From contig NC_052350.1 of the NCBI RefSeq assembly GCF_009727055.1, positions 17,654,645 to 17,718,644 of the forward strand: 64,000 bases of DNA, written 5' to 3'. The notes under the pieces were generated by a model. It saw only the letters and a program-made list of their open reading frames with translations, searched no databases and was not told where the DNA came from. Positions 47,035-59,300 of the stretch are shown piece by piece. Made by a program: the position numbers and the translations under genes. Positions within the stretch are counted from its first letter, which is position 1, and each line of letters begins with the position of its first letter. The stretch is from Benincasa hispida (taxonomy: Eukaryota > Streptophyta > Magnoliopsida > Cucurbitales > Cucurbitaceae).

Positions 47035-49405
47035 ATGAGCAGCCATCGCAAATGCGACGATGGGCGAGATGCGGAGGTTAAATACAACGAAAAGACAGAG
47101 AAGAGGAGGGAGAGGAAGAATGAGACGAGGTCGTTTCAAAGGCGATTGGTGAAGTACAAGGACTTGCCGGAGTATCTTAAAGACAACGAGTTCATATTGG
47201 ACTATTACCGGTGCGAATGGCCGGTGAAAGAGGCGCTCTACAGTGTATTTTCATGGCACAACGAAACTCTCAACATCTGGACGTAAATGCCCTTCCCTCA
47301 CTCTCATTTACTTTTGTATTTCTTCGTTCATCTTTGCCGGTTCTGTAAGCTGATAGTTTCGCGTCCGATTTTGAGCAGCCATTTGATAGGGTTTTTTATA
47401 TTTGGGGCAATGGTTGTAATGACGCTGATGGAAGGGACGGAGCTCGGAGATTTTCTGCTCGTCAATTTCTCCAGGTACACGAAGCTAATCTCCCGACCCG
47501 AGGATTTTTTATGCTTCGTTTTTTCACATTCATTATTAGGGAAATTTAGGATCGAATCGATTTGATATTGATAAGGATGAGTAATTTCATAGCTGATCTG
47601 TAATTGATTGTTTTTGGTTTATGGACCAGAGGTACAGTTACGGTGCCGTTTTGGACAACTATGGGTATGGAAAAGGACGTCAACGGCTCTGATAGCTTTA
47701 TTCCAGTAAGCTTTTCGTTTGTTCTTTATATTATCGTTATCTTTTTAGCCATACTTTGTTCTTTGGATTGGATGTTTGATGGACGGATTGTGACGAACAC
47801 TTTTCATTTTGTTGTCTACAGCTTATTTATTCATTTATTTCGATGGTCTGTGGTCTGCAATTAAAATAAGTTATCATAATAATGAAGTACAAAAAGAAAA
47901 AAAAAAGATAATAACTCGTGAAAGGAAAAGGAGAATAGACTTCATTGAATTTGAAAAGAATGGAAGAGTGTTGGAATGAAGCATGGTTGTCATTTTGGAT
48001 ACTCATATTCAATTCCCCATGTTAATGAAATATGCAAACTCGATATGAGCTGTTTAGTGATTATTTATTTTATGTCAATTGGGTTGGGGAGAGTCACAAG
48101 AAAGAAGGAATAATTCATTCTTCAGCTACTTAAAGAGGTCCACACGTTTTGGGATGATAGGAAGTTGAAAATTTTAATTGCAGATTTCTATTTTCACGTC
48201 TTTTGATTTGCTTCATTGTTGCTTCACTTTTAAATCGAATCCAGATTCTCAACCCAAACAAGAATGTTTCGTCATACCCATTTGAAAAAAGGTAACAATC
48301 TTTTTTCTTCTTGTTAAAGATGTGGAAAATTCTGTGACAATGACACGTGTTTTTTGGTCAATATATGTTAGATGATATAATATTAAATTTATCATCGCTC
48401 ATCAGTTTAAAGTTTTTAGTCGATCAATGATTTAACATGGTATCTTCTATTTATTGGGACTTCTGCATATTTCAACCTCATAAGTTAAGAGAATGTTAGA
48501 TGATATAATATTAAATTTATATTCACCCATGAACTTAAACTTTTAGATCTATGAGTGGTTTAACAATACAAACGAGGGTTATCCTCGTTATTGAAAAGTG
48601 GAGTTTTAGTTCACGTTTATGATGCCAATGATCCATGTTGAGTGATAATGTAGTTCGTAGTCGGGATTCTGGAGAGAGAATTGGCGTTGATGATTTAGGA
48701 ACTTTGATGAATTTTTGTTTCTTTTATTTGCAGGAAACAAGACACGTCTCAAAGTCATCAGTTTTCTTAGTAGACAGAGCGGATGAAACCACGACTTTAC
48801 CAAGATGGCCATGGCTCGTTTTCTTAATTGGTGCTATGGGTTGCTTGGTTTGTAGCAGCCTCTCCCACCTTCTCGCTTGCCATTCCAAACGCTTCAACCT
48901 TTTCTTCTGGCGCCTGGATTACGCAGGCATTTCTTTGATGATCGTCGGATCCTTCTTTGCTCCTATTTATTATGTGTTTCTCTGCAGCTTTTATCCTCGG
49001 TTGTTCTATCTTTCTTCGATATCCGTGCTCGGTGTTGCTGCCATTGTTACTCTTCTTGCACCTGCTCTCTCGGCCCCTCGTTTCCGGGCCTTCAGAGCCT
49101 CCTTATTTCTCACCATGGGCTTCTCAGGGATAATCCCTGCTGCACATGCTGTTGCTCTCTACTGGGGATATCCGCGTATTTATCTTGCCTTCTCCTATGA
49201 GCTTGTCATGGCGATTTTATACGCTACAGGAGCTGGGTTATATGTTAGTCGGATACCAGAACGATGGAAACCTGGTGCCTTCGACATTGCAGGACACAGC
49301 CACCAGCTTTTTCACGGGTTTGTCGTTCTGGCAGCTCTGGTCCATAGTGCAGCAACATTGTATATTATTGATTTTCGACGGAGTTCACCCACTTGCAACT
49401 CTTAG
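47035..49405 (+). CDS. HHP4: heptahelical transmembrane protein, HHP4-like (PAQR family)
   Basis: Four exons join in frame with GT-AG introns: 47035-47282, 47379-47474, 47630-47705 and 48734-49405, giving 363 residues, a normal length for plant HHP proteins. Residues 1-70 are a basic, charged cytosolic segment. [12 protein letters not shown] at 73-84 leads into the first of seven membrane helices. The PAQR metal site is complete by alignment with human ADIPOR1: His185, Asp202 (in WRLDYAG), His330 and His334 (in GHSHQLFH). The family is related to adiponectin and progestin receptors; Arabidopsis HHPs respond to sugar, hormones and stress, and ceramidase-like activity is proposed for animal members. 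A candidate AATAAA is at 49807. It converges with the TSS-like gene. The 1,028-bp third intron has no recognised insertion. Confidence 0.93.
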
Positions 49406-50343
49406 GGATTCCTTGATGGCTAAGCTGCCAAGTAGATCGAGAGCGAGTTTCTGGGTCATACTCATCAATCGTCTCCAAATATGTTATGGCATGGTGTAAA
49501 CTGAAACAGCTGTAGTTCTTCAACTAAGGAAGTGCAGGAATTACGTGTCCCATAGCATTTGCTATAAAAGAATTCTTTTGCTCTCAAGAATCTAGGAACC
49601 AACATCTCATTCAATAGAAAGCACAAATCACTTATACACAGTGTACTTAAAAGTAATTAGTTCATATCTTCCAATTGCTTTCCACTAAGTTGCTGTAGAA
49701 CTCGAATTAGCTTATTTTACAAATTCACGTGTTCACGAAGTTGAAGAAATTGAAGGTTTAACAGTTGCATGTCTTTAAAAAAATTATACTTTAACACTGA
49801 ACTCTAAATAAACGCATTCATACATGTCATATCACTCGTAAATAGGTCATAAAACCAGATTTTTTGAGACAACTATGATGAATCGGTCCGATAGAAGGTT
49901 GATATCCAAGCAGCTCAGGATGGCTTTTCTTCGGTTGTATCAGTAAAATTTCAAGTTGCCCACGGAACATGAATATTCATTACAGCAGGCGACTTCCACG
50001 CAGCTATCAGTCCAGGAATGATCTGTGAAGAGTATAAATCATCCAAGAGACGTTTCCAGATTTGGTTGAAATTATGGCCGGAGTTGAGAAGAATTTACAG
50101 ATAAGAAACTGAGATAAACAAACAAGAATGCTAATGAAATCCTTCATTGCTTGTGGTATATTTTATTAACATGTTAAGACATTCACGATACTCAAATTAG
50201 GAAGACTTCTGCTACGTACCTAAACTGCATGTGTATTCACATAGCCTCGATTGCAGCCGCTTGTACTACAGCAACAGAAACTACCACTCAGCAACATTCG
50301 TCAACAAAATTATCTGAGGTAATACAAAACTGGTGATTCTCCT
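49406..50343. other. 3' untranslated regions of two convergent genes
   Basis: The stop codons of the HHP4-like gene and the TSS-like gene are 938 bases apart. AATAAA occurs on the plus strand at 49807-49812 and on the minus strand at 50162-50167, so the two transcripts could end without overlap or just meet. On the minus strand CTCTTCACAG near 50025 would fit a splice acceptor for a further 3' UTR exon; this is weak. Confidence 0.5.
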
Positions 50344-53300
50344 TCAACTAGAAACCTCAACAATCTCAGCTTCATTGTCACTGTAATCTCCCCAATGCTT
50401 GCTAGATTTTTTCTCCAAAACCATGTCCTGGGAAACTTCTTTTGTTGCAACAGAATCACACGCAGCCACCAGAGCAGAGTCGTGGAGCTTTTCTTGAACA
50501 TCAGATTGCGAGTGATCAGTTTCTAAAGATTCAACATGTGGCTTTGGCTCCATTTCTTGTTGATTCTCACATTCAACATCAGTTGCAGAATTAGTTTTAT
50601 CATTATTTTTTTCATCTTCAGTCTTGATTTTTATTTTGGAATCAACATCTACACCTGGTGAAGATGCATCTACTGGACTTCCATTTTGAGTCACTGGAAT
50701 ACCATTAACTGGTGCCGGATAACCAGTTGGGGACAGCAGGATACCATTAGGGGGAAACGGGAAACCATTTGGAGAAGCCAAATATGCATTTGGAGATACT
50801 GGATAACCATTTGGAACCCAAGGGTGGCCAGGTACAAACTCAGCTGCATGGGGATTCATAATTCTAGGAGCATTGAAGAGATTCCCATCCGCACTATGAT
50901 CACTATTTTGTGAAATTGGTTTGTTACGGGGGATCCGATTACCAGATCTATTGTAGCCACCGGATAACCGTGGACCATAGGGTACCCTGGCTGTTGCTGA
51001 CTGATGTGGCGATCTGCGAACTGGATTTACAGTAAGCATTGGAGGAATATTAATAGGTGGAGGCAAAATGCCTCCATGATCTTTAAATCCTGGACCTGAA
51101 ACTGAGCCAAAGACGGGGATCGTAGATGGATTGAAGGGAGGTGCAGTAGCAGAAAGTTTCTTAGTTGTCTCCTTCCCACCTTCCACTTCATCTTGCTTTT
51201 CTACTTCAGTCGGTATCGGCTTAACATCAACACTATCAACTGGTAAATCATTTTCAGTTGCCTTTTCTCTTGAAACAGATGAATTTTCTTCGCATGAAAT
51301 ACAATCATTTTCTGGGGAAACAGTAATACATTCTTCTATTTGTATTGAAGCCTCAGAACTTTCAACTTCTATTTCATCACTGGGCTTGGTAATCACTTGC
51401 AATTCATCAGCACCCGCCATTCTATTTTCCATGGATGAACACTTCACAGCCTCCTCCTGGAGTTGGGCAGATATAGATTTCTGTTTGTCTGTTTCTGTAA
51501 TCTCATTGACAAGGCCTTCAACTTTTTGTTCTGCACCAATTCCCTCAACTTTCACATCCTCTCCATCTTTGACGGTGGCTACTTCACCATGAGTGAGCTC
51601 AGCTGTAGCTGTCTCCTGGATTTCTGGTGAACTCACTTCAACATGATTAGGCCCTTTTGCCAGCTGCTCTGTCGCTGCCTTTACAATAGTTCCAGGTGGA
51701 GCCAATGCAACTTCTTTGTATGAGAAAAGTTTTCCAGCTACCTGAACACTTCCTGAAGCAGATATAGATGCAGATTTTGCAACTTGATCAGTTAAGGCAG
51801 GAGAACATGGAGCTGATTTGGGGTCAGATATTTTTTCCACACTGCCTGGACTGAAAAGGCTACTCGTAGGCTTAGAACTGAAACTTCCACTCTTAGTCAA
51901 TTTCTGAGGAACAGGAACGGATGAGCCAACTGAAGCTGTAGATTCACTTGAGCTGGTTCTAGGAGATACAAAGCTATTAGGCTTTCCTCTGTATCTTGAT
52001 GATTGAGATACGTTTATGAAATTGGTATTCAATTTTGCCAAGCTTGGTCTCTTTGAACCTGAAGACTTGCGACCTAAAATAGAACGGCCTTTAGGAACAG
52101 CCTCTTGCCAGTCACCATCTGAGGCCTCATCTTGCACTTGGTCAACATTTTTATTAAGCTTCGTAGCATCAAACAGAACCGTGTCAGGTTTTTCAATTAC
52201 ATGTTCCTCCAACGGGGCTTCTTGAGATTTGTTTTCTTTATCACTTGGACTCTCAATGGCAGAATAATTTGGCGACAAATCTTCGTCCTTATGGACTTCT
52301 TCAGCACCTGTTTCTGTGTATTGACCCGATTTTCCTTTGATCTGTTCAGAAAGGAAAGGCAAAGAATGTTTCAACAATAAGAAAATTTAGGATGTTAAAG
52401 TGAATTTTGTAATTTCCTTTTAGTTTAATGTTTTGCTAGTAAATCTAGCCAGTGGTGCTAATTCTCTATAAATAGAGAGAGTTTAGATCATGACTTCATA
52501 TTTTGTGAAGACCAAATAAAGATTTCCATGTGAGTTTTTTGAGTGAGCTTTAGGGTCCATAAAGAAAGGAGTTGAAACTAAGAAGAGTCGAGAAAAAGGA
52601 TGATGGGAACCTTGTTACGAGCTTTCCTTTGAGCATCTCTGACTTTTAAATCTGCATCAGGGGCTATATAATCCAAGAGGTCTGACACACTAACCAAAGG
52701 AGGGAAACACTGATTAGATTTTTTTCAAAGTAATGGGACAAGAAAAGATGTAAGTTGGATATCAATTGTCAACTTAATAGGAACAAAACAAAAAATAAAA
52801 ATACCGATTTTAGAAAAAGGTTTTCACTATTTTTCAAAATATCATGAAAAAATACCATATATTTTTTATACAATTACGAAATAAAATTAAGAAAATCCCA
52901 AAAACCTCCACTTTTTGGGCATTGCATCAATAATAAGCGTCAACAGTATTTTTTATTATTATTTTTGAAGAAAAAGAAACCCTAAATATCAAGGTAACAA
53001 AATATGGTGTCAACAATAAGAATTAATTCTGTAGGTCGCATACCTCAAATGACCTTTACTGGAGATGGAAGCGTCTGGCTTAGGGGTGCCATTTCGTGCA
53101 GCTTCCTGCTGCTCCAAGGCCTTTGATTCAAAGTACTCGAGCCATGCAGCTGCGTCCTGTGTCACTTAAATTTTCTCTTAAGTTTATGGCTTAAAGGCAA
53201 TAAACATGGCTGCACTTTAGACTTCACATCTAACCTGAGTACGCAAATCCTCAGATCCAAGTTTGGCCTGTAGTATTTGCAGAGTGGTCTGCTCATGCTG

Positions 53301-56300
53301 AACACTCAGTGAGTATGCTTCCATTAAAGAAAGAGCAATTGCTATCGCATGGTAGCTTGCAGCAGTCTGTAGAAAATGATTACTAAATATGATTATGAAC
53401 AGAAATACACAAGTCTATGATCGAAAAAGACAGAGACATAGAGATTCGCCTGTATGTGATCAGCCCCTAGAAGTCTTTGGTTGCACTTCAAAGCCTCATG
53501 CAGGTATCTTAAAGCAACATGCACATTTCCTAAACCTTCTTCCATCATTGCTACGTTAATGTAAGTAGCTGCTGTGTTTGGATGAGAAGGTCCACAAGTC
53601 AAATGCAAAAGGTACAGAGCTCGGTTAACATACCTGTAATCCAAAAGACATTTTACACATTGGACAATGAAAGATTTAATCCATCTAACATCATTCAATC
53701 AATATCAGCTAAATGTAGCAAGTGAAAACATACTTCAACGCCAATTCTGTGTGCTGAAGTCGATAATAGAAAACAGCTAGATCTCCATAACTTTTCATTG
53801 TATCAGGGTGGTCAAGTCCAAGTTCTCTCTCATTAATATCCAATGCTTTTTGCTGATATATTGTTGCCTATGTAAAGAAGTGCCAAGTACTTAGTCTTTA
53901 AATACTTGTATGAAAAATCCATTGTATTAGAAGAGAATCTACCTGATTAAAATCCCCTGTGTGATAAAGCACAACTGCCAGAAGACTATATGCTCCAGCA
54001 GTCATTCGATGATATGGACCGCAAACAGAGACAAGTTTTGAGAGTGCCTTCAAATTCAATAAGTTTCCACCGAGTTAATTTATTAACTTAAAGATGTTAA
54101 ACTACAAGGTCAAAAAAAAAAAAAAAAAAAAAAAAGATATCCCTCACCTTTGTACCATAATTAACAGCATCCTCCAATTTCCCTTTATCCAAAGAAGTTT
54201 TGGAAGATTCCAACAGTGTACGCCCATCTGCAGACGAACATGCAACATGCTGTAGCAAAGGAATTAACATTGTCAAACCAACACAAAACTCTAATCATCC
54301 AGTTCATGGTATGAAACTTCAACTACACCAACCTTGTACACAGGGACCATGCTAATAATATCTGACTTTGTGAAAGGTGACGCACTTTCCATGTTGTAAT
54401 CTCTGGGGACAAGCTCTAGCCCAACCTGATGGGACAAAATGTCAGTGTTAAAAAAATGATGCCAAAAACTATTCAAAAAGAAAAGCGTGGCTCGTCTCCT
54501 TTTTAAACCTTGTGACATAATCCTCGAAGGATAGCATATTTTCTGAGATCTTGAGCGCTGTCATTTTTCCATTGCCATCCAAATCTCTTTAGAAGGAATG
54601 TTTTCACCCACTTCCATTTCAAATTACAATCATCATTCCAATCGGTTTCATCTTCAACTGAAGGTGTTCCCAACAACACATTTAGACAGGATGCTATTGA
54701 TGTGGCCAAGTCAGAAAAATTGACTGCAGCTATAACTGCTTGCAATATGTGTTTATAAGCGCGAACAATCATTTCATGTATACATAAAGATTGCACATGT
54801 GGAAGCTTATCTGCAAGTTCAACCTGTAATAAAACAAGGAAAATAAGCTTAGAAGCAACAAATAAGAATTCCAGCCACCTATTTCATTTCAAATCCCATC
54901 ATTCACGAAGAATAACGTATATATTTCTGTTTTGGATTATCCTAAAAAATAATAATAATAATAAATAAATAAATAATCAAATAATAATAATAAATGTCTA
55001 AAGAATGGTGTCATAAAATAAAATGAGGCAATTACCACACGGCCCAATGAACACATTTGCAACCCCCGGGTGTGCATGAAATCTGTCAACGTCCTTCCAT
55101 CAACAGGTGAGAGTTCAAGGGATCCAAAGTCTGCAACCTGTTATATTTGGGGTCATATAAATAAGTCCTCTTGAGCGCAAGATATGAGAAGCACAAAAAA
55201 AGAAAGGCTGATTATTGACATTCTAACCAGTTTCGGAAGGGCAGTATCAGCATAATAATTATGAGCCATATCAATCAACTCCTCGGGTGACTGTCAGGGG
55301 AAACCAATAACCAATATTAAGACTGAAGTTAAAGCATAAAAATTATCTTCTAAAGGTTCATCCATTGAGAAAAAAGTGTGAATGGTACAAAATATCTTAG
55401 AATAAGTAGAGAATAAGTAGACTAAGAAGAATTAATTTATTAAAAAGAAGAACCTTTTTGTGAAGACCGGTTTCTGATTCTTTCAGTCGCAAATAAGCAG
55501 ATTCAGGAAGCAACATTTTCCACATTTGTTCCATATCCTCGTCTTGTTTCTCCAGTTCCTTTTGGTTAGTGGGATCAACTTCCTTCCCAGGTTCTACTTT
55601 ACTAGTTCCAAGGTCTGTTTTTCTCTTAATCTCCTTTAAAAGTCCACCTTGTTTTCCAAGACCCTTTACAACTGGCTCTAACTTGGTTTCTTCTGTTTTC
55701 TTAGGCTCAGTTTTTCCTGAAGCCTGATTTTGCAAATGTTGAACCCAACATGCACCAAGCTCCCACCTAATGGACCTAGAGTTTTTGGCAGGTTCTTCCT
55801 GCAACCTTAACAAACTTTCTTCTATTACCTCCCTCACAATCGTCCTTGAATATTGTAAATGATCAACATTTGTGCTCGGCGATCGTGTAGAAGTATTTGA
55901 TGCCTGAGGTGTGATTGACTTGTGCAGCAACATTCTCAAGCTAAATTAAAATGACATAATCCAAATATTAATTAAGTTATAAAAACCTGTTACCAAGTAA
56001 TAAAGTATGACTCCAAGCCAATAATTTAGAGATTGTTGCCTAAAACCTGTTACCAAGTAATAAAGTATGACTCCAAGCCAATAATTTAGAGATTGTTGCC
56101 TTACACTCCAACTCTTTCCTAGAAAGATGGGTCCCTGGTCAAGACTTAGAAGATTTTAGAAAAATGAAAATACCTATTAACATTTAGAGCATTTTCTCCT
56201 CCTTCTGGTTGATCTTCAATGTCAATGTCCTGAGGAATGGGATTTCCCTCCCAATTCACCTCGGCTGTAACTTTCACAATAGCTGTGTAGCCACAATGTC

Positions 56301-59300
56301 TAATGACCACAACGCCTAATGTGGAAGTGTCCTACATTGATAGGTTAAGAAAGCAATCAAAACAACTTGAAATTGAAATAACATATCATATCAAACATTT
56401 ATGTTAGCCATACTGCTTACATGGACAGTAGCACTCTCATCAGCAGTTATGCCTTTAAGTAAATTTCTACGAGAAAAATCCTCCGTCGATACTCCTAGAA
56501 CCAAGCTCCCATCATTTTTACAGTCCAATTTTATGCTTGCATCTTGTACGTCTCTTGTTACCTTAATGATTAAATCTCCAACAACTTCCTCGTGAGATAC
56601 TAAACTATTTGGATCATTCACAGGAAATTGACTAGTCTTGATAAGCCGATTGATTACTTCAACAGCTTTAAAGACCGACACATCGACAAATAAACTGTGA
56701 AGCAGAAATGCTTTTCTATCACGGATTTGCCTCTCCTCTGCAGTTTTGCAAGGCATTGCAACCAGAATTGCAAACTCTTTTGCCCATTCTCTGAGATTAT
56801 GCTTGCCATCTCTTCCTTGCCCTCCTCCATTTCCTCCCCAATTCTCATCTTCTACAGGAAGTTGGGGGAAAGTAGATGGGTTCTCAGCAACAACAGGAGG
56901 AACCACCCAAGTATTTGCCCTAAAACCATAAGGTAGGTTTCCAAACTGAAATGAAACAGAGTCAATATGACATTATCTTCTCCAAGTTCCCAACACTCTA
57001 TGTCAAATATACTTACTTTGTTGTGATCTGTGAAAGCTTTCATAAGAGCTCTATATGCCTACAAAAAGATTGTATGTTAACGATTAATGAAACCTTTCAT
57101 AAACTGACAAAAATAAGATCATGCGTGCTTTAGATAAATGCTTACAGCATCAAATGCTCTGCTTATCTGCTGCAACAGTCCCACCAAGGAATGATTAAGA
57201 AGAAGATGTTTCCCAGCAGGGTAAAACCCTTTTCTTGAAGCAACAATTGTTGTTGGTTTTCCATTGCAAACTCGAACCTTGAGATACAATTATACACAGT
57301 ATATAAGAAGGCAGTCCCCAGGGATGAGTAGTTTTGTGAATAAAAGAACTTGTACAAGGGAAAAATACTGTAACATAATGACTATCCTCACATCAATCTG
57401 AAAGAAATCATCTTCTGTCTTATCCACAAGGAATGGACGACTTGATCTCCGAATGTCTGCAAGAAAAAACTAAATAAGAAGACAATATGACCAGACATTT
57501 CTTAAATAATAACTTTCATCAAATGATTCAAATCAAATCAACTACAAGAAGTAAATAAAATTGTCATCCAACCACAAGTTTTCGTAATGTACCCTCCGAT
57601 TCACACACACTGACAACACAAAACTTAAAAAGAAAAAGAAAAAAAAGTTTTAAATGAAGCTTCCCACTTCAATTTTTGTACCTATCAAAAATTTCACCAA
57701 GTAACAGAATGAGTTCACATGGCCTATCTCAGAGTGTGTGGGTCGCAAATAGCTTATGAGTTCTTCTCAAACAGAGCAGACGGTGTAATTGACTCGTTAC
57801 CTCAACTATAACAATTAAAACTTGAAATGTCGGAATGAAAACAAAATGAAATAAGAAAACGAAATGAACTAAAATTTCAGAAAAGGAAACAAGAATTTAA
57901 AGAATAAAAGATAGAACCATGAAGCATTGGCTCCATTTCCACCAATGGCAGCACCAAGAAGAAACATAGATAACTCACATTGAAGTGGTGGTGTCAGGTA
58001 AGAATAGGAGAAGAACTCATAGAATTGGCCAAGCCGCGGCGGCGGGCACATTGAAATGGAGCCATCAGCTTTCTCCGAACTATCGTATGAGCCGTCCAGG
58101 TTTCTGAAACCCTTAGGCCCATGTCTGAGATTCTGTGCCCCACCGCCAGAGCCAGTGGCCACCTTCTTATCTCCGGTTCCGGTCGATTTAGGTTTGAAAC
58201 TCTGCTCGCTGCCGGTTTCGGGACTGGGTAGTGCAGCCTCATAATCGGTCAAACAAGATTCTTTCGAGGCAAGGTCTTTGGGACTGGTTCGAGCCGGTGA
58301 CTTGGGGGAATTGGAGGATCCGCCGAATGAGGTGGTGCAAGCGACGATATCCAGCAGTCGCCGGATGTGCGCGACGGCGAGTTCTTCTGTGTAGTCCTCT
58401 GCCAAAATACCAACACTGGAAAATGAAAATTTGGGAGGAGAGGGAGGAAGGATAAGGTGCAACAAGATGTATGATAACAATATCCATTACAAATTTTGGT
58501 ACGTTGGATTCTTTATTTCTAAAGTGTGGGGTCAGGTTTACCTTGGACGATTGTGAGGTGGCAGGGTTTTAGAGAGATGATGTCCACCGAATCTTTTAGC
58601 CTAGACCCTCGAACCTGAAAATTTTAAATTTGTTAAATGCTTGTATCAATAGACGCAACATGTTTCACAATGTATAAGAATACAACCAAGGATTTGTAGT
58701 TAATAAATGTTTTAATTTAATTAAAGAGTTTAATTAATTAATCTCAAATCATTGGAGCTTGTAGTCTCTATTAGATTCCTTTGTTAGCTCATAATGAATT
58801 AACAAAGACCAGTATTTTGAAAGAATAATTTGAGGTGTTCAAATTAATTTAGAAAATAATATGTTAATTGTATATGATACCGTTAACATAATATACATAG
58901 ATATATTATAATATATAGTTAATTCTAAATTAAACTATATAATATAGGAGATTTAATATATTTGAATGTGATTCAAATAACAAATTTATATGAATGAGAT
59001 TCATGTTAAAACTATAGGTTAAAAGTTAATATGGATAAGATTTATATTGAAATTATAGGTTATGAGAGATTTATACATTTGAATATGATTCAAATGTTTA
59101 TTTAATAAGATATGAGATGTCTAATTAATTAATAATTAGATTTTATTATTTTAATTAAATAAATATTCATTTAATTAAATTAAATAACTCATATGCATTG
59201 CAGGGATGGTGGATTGAAATAGGAAGTTATCCCACTTCATGTTAAAACACATAAAAGGTCTCTGGTTTTAGGTTGGTTGTTCTTTGTACAAGAAAAAAAA

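Noticed and set aside
51131..51592. 153-residue plus-strand frame
   Set aside because: It is antisense to the last TSS exon, rich in Ser/Thr from reversed acidic codons, with no domain.
57994..58487. Several frames on both strands near the TSS third exon
   Set aside because: The minus frame with conserved TSS residues and splice borders (57979-58398) explains the region; the others are shadows. The apparent Met at 58480 is not the real start.
52378..58500. Reading the TSS region as several separate small genes
   Set aside because: All exons join in phase through consensus splice sites (one GC donor), and the combined protein matches one family from end to end.
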